This document shows, in pieces, positions 53,499 to 62,186 of a stretch of DNA of 64,000 nucleotides; the first letter of the stretch is position 1, and each line of letters starts with the position of its first letter. A model generated the notes under the pieces. It did not search any database. It had not been told where the DNA came from and saw only the letters and a program-made list of their open reading frames with translations. The stretch is from JAJEBT01 sp965221485 (lineage in GTDB: Bacteria > Pseudomonadota > Alphaproteobacteria > MPNO01 > UBA830): positions 1,488,001 to 1,552,000 of the forward strand of contig OZ244893.1 in assembly GCA_965221485.1 (NCBI GenBank), read 5' to 3'. Made by a program: the position numbers and the translations under genes.

Positions 53499-54737
53499 CT
53501 AGCCAATCGGTCTCGCATCCTCGATGACCTTGCCGTCATTGGGCAGCTCTTCGACCAGCGTGACATCACCCCGCAATTTGGTCACGTCGCGAAGAACCTG
53601 TGCCAGACGCTCTGACAGGTCAGACGTGCGCACCGAACTCTCGGCCCGAAGCGTCAGATGATCCTGCTCGTCCGACCGCTCGATCACTGCTCGCAGACGC
53701 GAAACCTCTGGAAAACGGGAGGCGATCTCCTCGATCTGCTCGGGTCGGAGAAACATACCCCTCACCTTTGCTGTCTGATCTGCCCTCCCCATCCAGCCAT
53801 TGATGCGTGTATTGGTGCGGCCACACGGGCTTGGTTCCGAAAGGATCATGGACAGGTCACCGGTTGCAAGACGGACCAGGGGATGATCCTGATTGAAGGT
53901 GGTAACGACCACTTCCCCGACCTCACCATCCGGAACCGGATTTCGGGTGCCGGGTCGGACAATCTCGACAATCACATCTTCATCCACCACCATTCCCGGC
54001 AACGGTGTTCCTTCGCAAGCAGTTTCATAGGCAATCAGGCCTACGTCTGCCGTGCCATAGGCCTGCAGTACAAAGACCCCGCGTTCATTGAGGTCCGCCC
54101 TGAGCGACGGCGGCAGGGCGGCTCCGCCAACAGAGGCCCTAACAATCGACGACGAATCAAGATCCAGTGTCTCCGAAGTGTCGAGAAGAATCTTCAGAAA
54201 ATCCGGCGTTCCGATATAGCCCACAGGCCTCAGATCCTGAATCATGCGGGCCTGCAATTCGCTGTTGCCCGGCCCCCCTGGAATGACCGGACATCCAATT
54301 GCGCGCAATGCTCCCTCCATCATCGAACCCGCTGGTGTCAGGTGATAGGAGAAGCAGTTGAGCACAGTATCGCCGGCACGGATGCCGGCAGCATGAATGG
54401 CGCGGGCGAAGCGCCAGTAGTCGCGACGATCAGCCTCCGGTTCATAGATCGGGCCTGGCGACGCGAACAGCTTGGACAATTTGCCGACAGGAGTTGCCAC
54501 CAGACCTCCAAACGGGGGATCGTCCCGCTGACTTGCCGCAATGTCGGCCTTGCGCGTCAGCGGCAGATTCGCAAGTGAAGCCCGGTCAGTAACGGCCTCG
54601 AGGTCGATATCGCTCAGGGTTCTCCCGTAATGCGATGTGCTGGCTTGCGCGTGCGCCAGTTGCACAGGCAACCGACTGGCGAGGTCAGCGGCTCGCAATG
54701 CCCGATCCCGTGTCTCCCGGGCGTCATAGTGCTCCAT
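53499..54737 (-). CDS. PaaK-like phenylacetate/aryl-CoA ligase family protein
   Basis: A 412-aa adenylate-forming enzyme of the phenylacetate-CoA ligase group. The usual P-loop TSGTTG is replaced around 90-100 by LFASPGPIYEP, typical of one PaaK-like subgroup; the ATP-site segment VLQAYGTADVGLIAYE and the hinge MGRADQTAKVRGMFLRPEQIE are normal. The C-terminal small domain is 70 residues long. The start at 54737 falls two bases after the LivF-like stop; a GTG at 54749 would overlap it. Its link with the Liv-type importer suggests it traps an imported aryl acid as its CoA ester. Confidence 0.85.
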   Translation of the reverse strand: MEHYDARETRDRALRAADLASRLPVQLAHAQASTSHYGRTLSDIDLEAVTDRASLANLPLTRKADIAASQRDDPPFGGLVATPVGKLSKLFASPGPIYEPEADRRDYWRFARAIHAAGIRAGDTVLNCFSYHLTPAGSMMEGALRAIGCPVIPGGPGNSELQARMIQDLRPVGYIGTPDFLKILLDTSETLDLDSSSIVRASVGGAALPPSLRADLNERGVFVLQAYGTADVGLIAYETACEGTPLPGMVVDEDVIVEIVRPGTRNPVPDGEVGEVVVTTFNQDHPLVRLATGDLSMILSEPSPCGRTNTRINGWMGRADQTAKVRGMFLRPEQIEEIASRFPEVSRLRAVIERSDEQDHLTLRAESSVRTSDLSERLAQVLRDVTKLRGDVTLVEELPNDGKVIEDARPIG

Positions 54738-54739
54738 GC

Positions 54740-55570
54740 CTAGAGCCACCGCTTGCGCCGCCGATAATGTTTTGCCGCCCGAAAGTTGCGCCGTTCCCCG
54801 GTCGAAATGCCAAGATAGAATTCCTTGACATCCTCATTGTCGCGCAGCGATTCCGCATCGCCGTCCAGCACGACCCGGCCATTTTCCAGAATGTAGCCAT
54901 AGGTTGCATATCGCAGGGCGATATTCGTGTTTTGCTCGGCAAGCAGAAAGGTGACTCCTTCCTCGCTATTGAGCTGCCTCACGATCTCGAAGATTTCCTC
55001 GACCAGTTGCGGTGCCAGACCCATGGACGGCTCATCAAGCAATATCATGCGCGGCCGCGACATCAGGGCACGACCGATGACGCACATCTGCTGTTCGCCT
55101 CCGGAAATATAGCCGGCCTGCGCCTGGCGCCGGGTCGCGAGCCGGGGAAAGTAACCGTAGACCATATCGAGATCGGCCTTCACCTGGCTGCGGTCGCGCC
55201 GCGTGTATGCCCCGGTCAGCAGATTTTCCTCCACACTCAGATGCTCGAAACAGTGGCGTCCTTCCATGACCTGGATAACGCCCCGCTTCACCAGCGTGTC
55301 GGGCAGAAGGCGGTCTATGCGGTCTCCATCATATTCGATCACGCCCTTGGTGACCTCGCCGCGTTCGGTCCGCAACAGGTTTGATACCGCTTTCAGGGTG
55401 GTGGTCTTGCCAGCGCCGTTGGCACCGAGAAGCGCCACGATTCCGCGCTCGGGTACTGTCAGCGACACCCCCTTGAGGACAAGAATGACATGGTCGTAGA
55501 TGACCTCGATATTGTTGACAACCAGAAGGTCGGGAGCAGGGTCCGCCTGTCCGTTCCGAAGCCCGTTCAT
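54740..55570 (-). CDS. Liv-type ABC transporter ATPase (LivF-like)
   Basis: A 276-aa ATPase with Walker A GANGAGKTT near 50, the signature YISGGEQQM (E replaces the usual Q-rich pattern start) and Walker B ILLDEPSMGLAP, the last being typical of LivF. A basic C-terminal extension (about 20 residues beyond LivF) ends RRRKRW. It partners LivG of the same operon. It is 33 bp after the binding-protein gene. Confidence 0.94.
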   Translation of the reverse strand: MNGLRNGQADPAPDLLVVNNIEVIYDHVILVLKGVSLTVPERGIVALLGANGAGKTTTLKAVSNLLRTERGEVTKGVIEYDGDRIDRLLPDTLVKRGVIQVMEGRHCFEHLSVEENLLTGAYTRRDRSQVKADLDMVYGYFPRLATRRQAQAGYISGGEQQMCVIGRALMSRPRMILLDEPSMGLAPQLVEEIFEIVRQLNSEEGVTFLLAEQNTNIALRYATYGYILENGRVVLDGDAESLRDNEDVKEFYLGISTGERRNFRAAKHYRRRKRWL

Positions 55571-55603
55571 GGCCTCCCCTGCCCCTTCGTTCCTGTGTTG
55601 CGA

Positions 55604-56911
55604 TCAGCCGTCGCAGGGAAGCTGGTCGCGATTCGGCCAGGGAGCGTTTGACTTTGCGTATTCCCCGGCCTTGGCCATTTCGAGCGGCTCGATGGCGTCC
55701 CGTTGCGGTTTGAGCAGGTCGGAAATCCTGACGAATTTCTCGCCGTTCCACTCAAGCATCCAGGCCCCCGTGTGGCCCGTATGGTCACGGCAACTCGTCA
55801 TCATCGGGACGGTCATGCCCTCCATGCCAAGCTCCTTCAGGCGCGCCTCTGTCACGTTCAGGTTCTCGAGGCCCCAACGCAGCTGTGATGGATTGATGGC
55901 CGCTGTCTTGTACCTGGCCTGGGCCGTTCGAATGGCTTCGGTCAGGATCATGGAGATCACGATGCCGCGCTGGTAGAAGACTTTGTTCATTTCGGCCTGG
56001 TCCTTGATCAGCGACATTCCCTTGTCGACAACATGCTTGCGGATTTCGCCAATCACCGGGGCATCTGTGGGCAGGTTCCAGCTGATGGACTTGTAACCCT
56101 TCCCGCGGGCACCGATGGTTTCGAGATCACCATCCCGTCCAGACCACCAGACGCCTATGAACCGCTCCATGGGGAAACGGGTCTTGACGGCTTCAGTCAC
56201 CGCCCCCGCATTCATCGCACCCCAGCCCCACATCAGCACCCAATCAGGCCTTGTCTTGCGAATCTGCAACCACTGGGCTGACTGGTTTTGCATTTCCTTG
56301 ATGCCAACGGGGATCGGCAGCAGGGTGAAACCATGGCGTTTCGACAGCACCTCGAGAAGTGTCAGGGGCTCCTTGCCATAGGGATGGTCAAGATGCAGAT
56401 GCGCGATCTTCTGGCCCTTGAGATTGTCAAGATTGCCATTGGAGATATAGCTGAGGATCATGGACGCCGCATCCCAGTAGGAAGCCGGCGGATTGAACGC
56501 CCAGGCGAAGACATCACCATTTGCCATCGGCGAGAAACCATAGCCGGGTGCAAGCAACGGGATCTTGTCAACGTTGGTTTTCGGAAGAACCTGCAACGTA
56601 ATGCCCGTGGACCAGGGTTGCGTCACCACAGCACGAGTCTTGGTGCGCTCATAGCACTCGACACCCTTGGCCGTGCTATAGCCCGTCTCACATTCATCAT
56701 AAACCAGTTTTGCGCCGCCAATTCCGCCGTCACGTTCATTGAGCAGGGTGATGTAGTCCCTCTGGCCGTTCATAAGTGGAATTCCGGTCGCAGCGAATGG
56801 TCCGGTGCGATAGGACAGGTTGGGAATATAGATCTCGGCCGCCGAGACAGTGCCTGCAACACCCACCGCCACAGCTGTGGCAAGTGCTGCCATTGAAACG
56901 CGAATTTTCAT
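55604..56911 (-). CDS. Liv-type ABC substrate-binding protein
   Basis: A 435-aa periplasmic binding protein of the LivK/aromatic-acid group. Residues 1-25 form a signal peptide (MKIRVSMAALATAVAVGVAG, then TVSAAEIYI). The N-lobe has YRTGPFAATGIPLMNGQRDY; a repeated lobe with VVTQPWSTGITLQVLP follows. GGGAG is six bases before the ATG at 56911. The association with two CoA ligases suggests an aromatic or branched fatty acid ligand rather than an amino acid. Confidence 0.93.
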   Translation of the reverse strand: MKIRVSMAALATAVAVGVAGTVSAAEIYIPNLSYRTGPFAATGIPLMNGQRDYITLLNERDGGIGGAKLVYDECETGYSTAKGVECYERTKTRAVVTQPWSTGITLQVLPKTNVDKIPLLAPGYGFSPMANGDVFAWAFNPPASYWDAASMILSYISNGNLDNLKGQKIAHLHLDHPYGKEPLTLLEVLSKRHGFTLLPIPVGIKEMQNQSAQWLQIRKTRPDWVLMWGWGAMNAGAVTEAVKTRFPMERFIGVWWSGRDGDLETIGARGKGYKSISWNLPTDAPVIGEIRKHVVDKGMSLIKDQAEMNKVFYQRGIVISMILTEAIRTAQARYKTAAINPSQLRWGLENLNVTEARLKELGMEGMTVPMMTSCRDHTGHTGAWMLEWNGEKFVRISDLLKPQRDAIEPLEMAKAGEYAKSNAPWPNRDQLPCDG

Positions 56912-56986
56912 CTTTATCTCCCTTATCATCACATTTTTCCAGTTGCGAACTCCGACAGAAACCCTATCACGGGCCCCGGGCACCCG

Positions 56987-58063
56987 CTAGTAAGGAAACG
57001 GCCAGGCAACCATCTTCTCCCTGATCACAGCCCATAACCGGGCCAGTCCCAGGGGTTCAACAATCAGGAAGAAGATAATCAGCACTCCGATCGTGACAAT
57101 GCGCATCTGATCAACAGTTGCCGAAAGAATCTCGATGCCCAGAAGTTCCGGAATGAGATTGATCAGCACCGGCAGGGCAACAATCAAGAGGGCACCCAGG
57201 AAATTGCCCAGAATGCTGCCAAGGCCGCCGATAATCGCAATGAACAGGATCTGGAAGGACAGCTCGACATCAAAGAGATTGGGCTCGGCCGCACCTCTCC
57301 AGACAAACACGAACAGGGCGCCGGCCACGCCGACTACATAGGATGAAACAGCAAAGGCCGTCAGCTTGGCGCGCAACAGCCGTATTCCGATGAGTTCGGC
57401 CGCAATATCCATATCGCGAACTGCCTTCCACATCCGCCCGTAACGCCCGCGGACGATATTGAGGGAAAGCCAGGTCATGACTGTCACAATGACCAGAACC
57501 AGATAATACTGCGTCATGGCCGTCGCCGTCGGTCCGGTGACGGTGATGCCGGCCAGATCCATGGTTCTGACTTCGATCGCACCCGAGGCGTTGTGGTTGT
57601 ACAGCCAGGGGGTGCGCTCAAACAGCCAGACCAGAAAAAACTGGGCTGCAAGTGTGGCAATCGCCAGATAGAACCCCTTGATCCGCAGACTGGGCAGCCC
57701 GAAAACGGTACCGATGGCAGCCGAGAACAGCCCGGACAGCAGCACGGCAACAATGAAGTTCATCTCGGGAAAGATGGTCGTCAGCTTGAAACAGGCATAA
57801 GCGCCCACGCCCATAAACGCTCCGGTGCCAAGCGAAAGCTGACCTGCATATCCGGTCAACAGATTGAGGCCGAGTGATGCCAGCGAAAAGATCAGGGTCG
57901 GAATGAGAATGGCGTTGAAGAGAAACTCATCGGCGATTGCCGGCAGCACCGCATAGGCGACCACCAGAATGCCGATCAGAAGATAAAGATCCTGGCGCAG
58001 TGGAAAGAGGGACTGGTCGGCTTCGTAGCTTGTCTTAAACTGGCCAGCGATACGGTAAAACAC
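56987..58063 (-). CDS. Liv-type ABC permease (LivM-like)
   Basis: A 358-aa LivM-type permease with about ten helices. LNLLTGYAGQLSLGTGAFMGVGAY near 80-105 is the family signature, and IAAELIGIRLLRAKLTAFAVSS its cytoplasmic coupling loop. The GTG start at 58063 has GGAGG seven bases upstream; the longer frame overlaps LivH. It lies 11 bp after the LivH gene. Confidence 0.94.
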   Translation of the reverse strand: MFYRIAGQFKTSYEADQSLFPLRQDLYLLIGILVVAYAVLPAIADEFLFNAILIPTLIFSLASLGLNLLTGYAGQLSLGTGAFMGVGAYACFKLTTIFPEMNFIVAVLLSGLFSAAIGTVFGLPSLRIKGFYLAIATLAAQFFLVWLFERTPWLYNHNASGAIEVRTMDLAGITVTGPTATAMTQYYLVLVIVTVMTWLSLNIVRGRYGRMWKAVRDMDIAAELIGIRLLRAKLTAFAVSSYVVGVAGALFVFVWRGAAEPNLFDVELSFQILFIAIIGGLGSILGNFLGALLIVALPVLINLIPELLGIEILSATVDQMRIVTIGVLIIFFLIVEPLGLARLWAVIREKMVAWPFPY

Positions 58064-58074
58064 GGTTCGGCCTC

Positions 58075-59034
58075 CTATACCCGTTCGATGATCTTTTCGC
58101 CGAACAGGCCCTGAGGCCTGAAGACCAGTACAATCAGCGCGAACACGTAGGCAAACCAGGTCTCCGTCGAACCGCCCAGCAAGGGCTGTCCCCAATAGAT
58201 TTCAAACAGCTTTTCCAGAAGACCGATCGCAATCCCGCCGACGATCGCTCCGGTTACGGATTCGAGACCTCCGAGGAGCAGTACGGGCAAGGCCTTGAAG
58301 GCGATGACCTCGAGTGCAAATGACACACCGGCCCTGGCCCCCCACACGATTCCGGTCACGAGGGCAATGATACCCGCAATGAACCAGACCAGGACCCAGA
58401 TCTGCGCCACCGAGATACCGACCGAAAGCGCTGCCTGATGGTCGTCGCCAAGAGCGCGAATGGCGCGACCCATGCGGGTCGCATTCAGAAACGCGATAAG
58501 GGCAGCGACCAGCACCAGGGCAGCGACCACGGCAACAAAGTCCTTCTGTTCAATAAGAACAAACCCTCCGAATGGCTCGATTTCCCAGGTTCCCACCGGA
58601 ATTCCGAGCTGTTCGGTAATCATGACCTTGTTTTCACCGCCGAAGATCAGCTGCCCCGATCCGATCAGGACAAAGGTAAGCCCGAAGGTCGCCATGAACA
58701 GGATCACCGGGGGTTGATTGACCAGTGGACGCAGCACCACCCGCTCGATTCCTACGGCGAGAACGAACATGATGAGAAGTGTGCCCGCAAATGCCAGTGC
58801 GGCCGGAGCGCCGGCCTCGTGCAAACCGACCAGCGACAGCGCAGCGAACACCACCATGATGCCCTGCGCAAAATTGAAGATTTGCGACGACCGGTAAATG
58901 AGTACGAATCCGAGCGCGATCAGGGAATACAGCACCCCGGAGACCAGACCTTCCCAAAGGGTCTGCAGGAGAAACGCGGGGTCTGTAGCCATGAAAGCAA
59001 AAGGCGCCACCAGAATTTCATGCAAGAGGTTCAT
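58075..59034 (-). CDS. Liv-type ABC permease (LivH-like)
   Basis: A 319-aa LivH-type permease with about eight helices. LYSLIALGFVLIYRSSQIFNFAQG is the family's first-helix signature; ALGDDHQAALSVGISVAQI is the coupling loop. The ATG at 59034 follows AGGA; a TTG at 59058 would overlap the LivG gene. It starts 4 bp after LivG ends. Confidence 0.94.
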   Translation of the reverse strand: MNLLHEILVAPFAFMATDPAFLLQTLWEGLVSGVLYSLIALGFVLIYRSSQIFNFAQGIMVVFAALSLVGLHEAGAPAALAFAGTLLIMFVLAVGIERVVLRPLVNQPPVILFMATFGLTFVLIGSGQLIFGGENKVMITEQLGIPVGTWEIEPFGGFVLIEQKDFVAVVAALVLVAALIAFLNATRMGRAIRALGDDHQAALSVGISVAQIWVLVWFIAGIIALVTGIVWGARAGVSFALEVIAFKALPVLLLGGLESVTGAIVGGIAIGLLEKLFEIYWGQPLLGGSTETWFAYVFALIVLVFRPQGLFGEKIIERV

Positions 59035-59038
59035 CGGA

Positions 59039-59824
59039 TCAGTTCCTGGAAACGCCAAGATAGGCGTCTATGACCTGTTGATTTTGCTGAACCTCGCCCG
59101 GGGTGCCGTCAGCGATCTTGCGCCCATAGTCGAGCACGATGACATGATCAGAGATATCCATGACAACTCCCATATCGTGCTCGATCAGCGCTATCGTTGT
59201 TCCGAATTGCTCATTGACATCGATGATAAAGCGGCTCATGTCCTCTTTCTCCTCGACATTCATTCCGGCCATGGGTTCATCAAGGAGGAGCAGGTCCGGA
59301 TCCAGGGCCAGCGCGCGGCCAAGTTCGACACGTTTCTGCAGCCCGTACGGTAATCGTCCCACGGGCGTCCGGCGGATAGCCTCGATTTCAAGAAAATCAA
59401 TGATGTCCTCGACGTGCCTCCGATGCGCAAGTTCCTCGCGCCGGGCGGGGCCAAAATAGAAGATCTGCCAAAAGAATGATGTTGTCATTTTGAGAGACCG
59501 TCCCGCCAGAAGATTGTCCAGGGTCGACATGCCCCGAAACAGGGCAATGTTCTGGAAGGTTCTCGCGATTCCGCTGCTGGCCGCATCATAGGGTTGCATG
59601 CCCTGATGGGAGATGCCCTTGTAGGTGATCGTGCCTTCCTGGGGCTGATAGAATCCGTTGATGCAGTTGAGCATCGAAGATTTCCCGGCACCATTGGGTC
59701 CGATGATTGCGCAGATTTCGCCCTCGCGAATATCAAAGGAGACTGTGTCTATCGCGGTGACACCGCGAAATCGCAAGGTCACCTTTTCGACACTGAGGAT
59801 TGACGCGACAGAACCGTCGGTCAT
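59039..59824 (-). CDS. Liv-type ABC transporter ATPase (LivG-like)
   Basis: A 261-aa ATPase. Walker A is GPNGAGKSS near 38; the signature segment reads LPYGLQKRVELGRALA, as in LivG; Walker B is LLLLDEPMAGMN. The Q-loop ARTFQNIALFRGMS is normal. Its ATG overlaps the stop of the acyl-CoA synthetase gene (ATGA), so uptake and activation are translationally coupled. Confidence 0.95.
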   Translation of the reverse strand: MTDGSVASILSVEKVTLRFRGVTAIDTVSFDIREGEICAIIGPNGAGKSSMLNCINGFYQPQEGTITYKGISHQGMQPYDAASSGIARTFQNIALFRGMSTLDNLLAGRSLKMTTSFFWQIFYFGPARREELAHRRHVEDIIDFLEIEAIRRTPVGRLPYGLQKRVELGRALALDPDLLLLDEPMAGMNVEEKEDMSRFIIDVNEQFGTTIALIEHDMGVVMDISDHVIVLDYGRKIADGTPGEVQQNQQVIDAYLGVSRN

Positions 59825-61791
59825 GAGACCTCGGCCCATTCCACGTCGCGAATCCTGACATCCGCTTCGATGCTGCCCTTCCGCCCGTCTTCGTAGGTGA
59901 TTTCGGTCGTTGTCGAACAGCGTTCCGCTCCCCCGTAAAGCGCATCGACCAGATCACCGTATTTTTCGGAAATATGACGCCGCCGCACCTTCCGGGTCCG
60001 GGTCAATTCACCGTCATCGGCGTCGAGTTCCTTGTGCAGGATCAAAAACCGTCGAATCCGCGATCCGGCGAGTTGCGGATCTTCTGCCAGATCGGCATTG
60101 ACCTGATCCACATGGGAAGAGATGAGATCGTAAACAGAAGGGAATGAGGCAAGTTCCTGATAGCTTGAGTAGCCAACCGCATTGCGTTCGGCCCAGTTTC
60201 CGACCGCCTCGAGATCGATATTGATGAAAGCACAGACATTATCGCGCTCGTGTCCGAATGCGACGGCCTCCTTGATATTGGGAAAAAACTTGAGCTTGTT
60301 CTCGATATATTTGGGGGCGAACAGGGTACCATCATTGAGGCGGCCCACATCCCGCGCCCGGTCAATGATCTTGAGATGGCCGTCGCCATCTATGATCCCC
60401 GCGTCACCCGTATGCACCCATCCGTCGGGGGTCTTGGTCTCCTGTGTTGCTTCCGGGTTTCGGTAGTATTCGACGAACACCCCCGGGGATCGGAACAGCA
60501 CCTCACCGGTGTCGGAGAGCCGGATTTCCACTCCGGGCGCCGGCCGACCCACGGTATCAGCCTTGATCTCGCCGTTCGGTTGGATCGTGATAAAAACAGA
60601 CGCCTCGGTCGAGCCATAAAGCTGCTTGAGATTGATGCCCAGTGACCGATAGAAATCAAAAATATCCGGACCGATGGCCTCACCCGCCGTGTAACCGATG
60701 TCGATGCGGCTAAGACCCAGCACATTCTTGAGCGGCCCATAAACCATGATCTCGCCCAACCGGTAACGCAGGCGTTCGCCCAGGCTGACCGGTTGTCCGT
60801 CGACCAGCCGCTTGCCGACTTGCCGGGCAACCCTCATGAAATAATGAAAAAGCGCTCGCTTGATCCGGCTCGCATCCTCCATGCGAATCATCACCGTGGT
60901 CAGGATATTCTCGAAAATTCGAGGTGGTGCGAAGAAATAGGTGGGTCCGAGCTCGCGCAAGTCATTCAGCACGGTGTCCGAGGATTCAGGGCAGGACACA
61001 CAGAATCCGACGGCGTAGGCCTGTGCATAAGAGAAGATATGGTCGCCAATCCATGCCATGGGCAGATAGGCAAGCGTATCACCGGTTTCGCTGAAGCCTT
61101 CGGCCAATGCGGTATTCATCGCCGTGACATAGATGTTGCGGTGGGACAGGACCACCCCTTTCGGTCGTCCCGTCGTTCCCGACGTATAGAGAAGAATCGC
61201 CGTATCGTCAGCGCAACCTGCGGCAATCTCCTGGTCCAGCCTTGACGGATCCTCAACACCCTTTCCGGTTGCGATCACATCATCGAGCGAATGAAGACGG
61301 GTATGGTCATAATCCCTCAGACCGCGTGGTTCGTCGTAAACGATTCCCTCGAGCTCGACATCGACAGAAGCAAGCTTGTCGACCTGTTCCTGATCTTCCA
61401 CCACGGCATAACGAACACCGGAATGGTCGAGGACATAAGACAGTTCATCGGCGACCGAGTCCTGATAAACCGGAACCGGGACACCCCCCAGACACTGAAT
61501 GGCTGCAACGGCCCAATACAGTCGGGGGCGGTTGTCACCAATGATCGCGACCCGGTCATCCCGCAACACCCCCAGCGCGGCGAGGCCGCATGCCAGCGCA
61601 CGGACCTCGACCTCCATTTCGGCCCAGGTCCATGTTTGCCAGATGCCATACTCCTTGAACCGCATGGCCGGTCTTGCGCCGCGTTCGACGGCGTTGCGTG
61701 CAAGCAGCTTCGGAAACGTATCGCATTGCGGATCGACATCGCACAGGGGATCCGCTCGTAGTGTCCTTGTTTCAACCGTAACGACCGTCAT
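59821..61791 (-). CDS. Long-chain-type acyl-CoA synthetase (AMP-binding)
   Basis: A 656-aa adenylate-forming ligase of the FadD15/long-chain group. The P-loop motif is YTSGTTGRPKGVVL near 190; LKQLYGSTEASVFIT is the adenine-site segment; DGWVHTGDAGIIDGDGHLKIIDR is the hinge region. The C-terminal domain keeps a KYGDLVDALYG tail. The usual catalytic Lys near the end lies within TRKVRRRHI. GAGGG precedes the ATG at 61791; an in-frame start at 61812 is possible. It heads the Liv-type operon and probably activates the imported acid. Confidence 0.9.
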   Translation of the reverse strand: MTVVTVETRTLRADPLCDVDPQCDTFPKLLARNAVERGARPAMRFKEYGIWQTWTWAEMEVEVRALACGLAALGVLRDDRVAIIGDNRPRLYWAVAAIQCLGGVPVPVYQDSVADELSYVLDHSGVRYAVVEDQEQVDKLASVDVELEGIVYDEPRGLRDYDHTRLHSLDDVIATGKGVEDPSRLDQEIAAGCADDTAILLYTSGTTGRPKGVVLSHRNIYVTAMNTALAEGFSETGDTLAYLPMAWIGDHIFSYAQAYAVGFCVSCPESSDTVLNDLRELGPTYFFAPPRIFENILTTVMIRMEDASRIKRALFHYFMRVARQVGKRLVDGQPVSLGERLRYRLGEIMVYGPLKNVLGLSRIDIGYTAGEAIGPDIFDFYRSLGINLKQLYGSTEASVFITIQPNGEIKADTVGRPAPGVEIRLSDTGEVLFRSPGVFVEYYRNPEATQETKTPDGWVHTGDAGIIDGDGHLKIIDRARDVGRLNDGTLFAPKYIENKLKFFPNIKEAVAFGHERDNVCAFINIDLEAVGNWAERNAVGYSSYQELASFPSVYDLISSHVDQVNADLAEDPQLAGSRIRRFLILHKELDADDGELTRTRKVRRRHISEKYGDLVDALYGGAERCSTTTEITYEDGRKGSIEADVRIRDVEWAEVS

Positions 61792-62186
61792 GGCAACTGC
61801 CCTCAATGACATCGCGGTTCACGCTCGCCAGGTGGCAGATCTTCGGACTTCGCTCCCGTCGCAGGGCCAGCGTTTCCACCTGGGCTGGCGGCTCCGGATC
61901 TCACCCGATTCAGGATCCGCCACACGCAAGGTGTCGTTTCCGGGCATTGTCGTCAAGCGGGGATTGGGGATGTGGCCTGCCTGATGTTCGCCGGGACCCC
62001 GAACGGTTCCATCGTCGCGTAAGGGCCCACTGCCCAACGACATCAAAACCTCTTGTAGCCGCCAGTCGCGCTCCCAGGAGCGCAGCTCTCGTCGTCCAGG
62101 GTCGACGAACCCCTTTCCGAAACAACAGGACAATTCTTCAGCCAACAAGGTCCGGCACGGACCGCCATTCACTTTCCCTGGACGTT
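61792..62186. other. Promoter region between acyl-CoA synthetase and carboxylase genes
   Basis: About 390 bp without a convincing gene. It must contain the promoter of the Liv-type operon and the 3' end of the carboxylase transcript. I saw no terminator hairpin with a T-run and no copy of the RTTTTA-N4-TAAAAC palindrome. Confidence 0.4.

Noticed and set aside
53206..53502. Plus-strand frame between the ligase and monooxygenase genes
   Set aside because: No start signal, unnatural composition, and it overlaps the ligase stop region.
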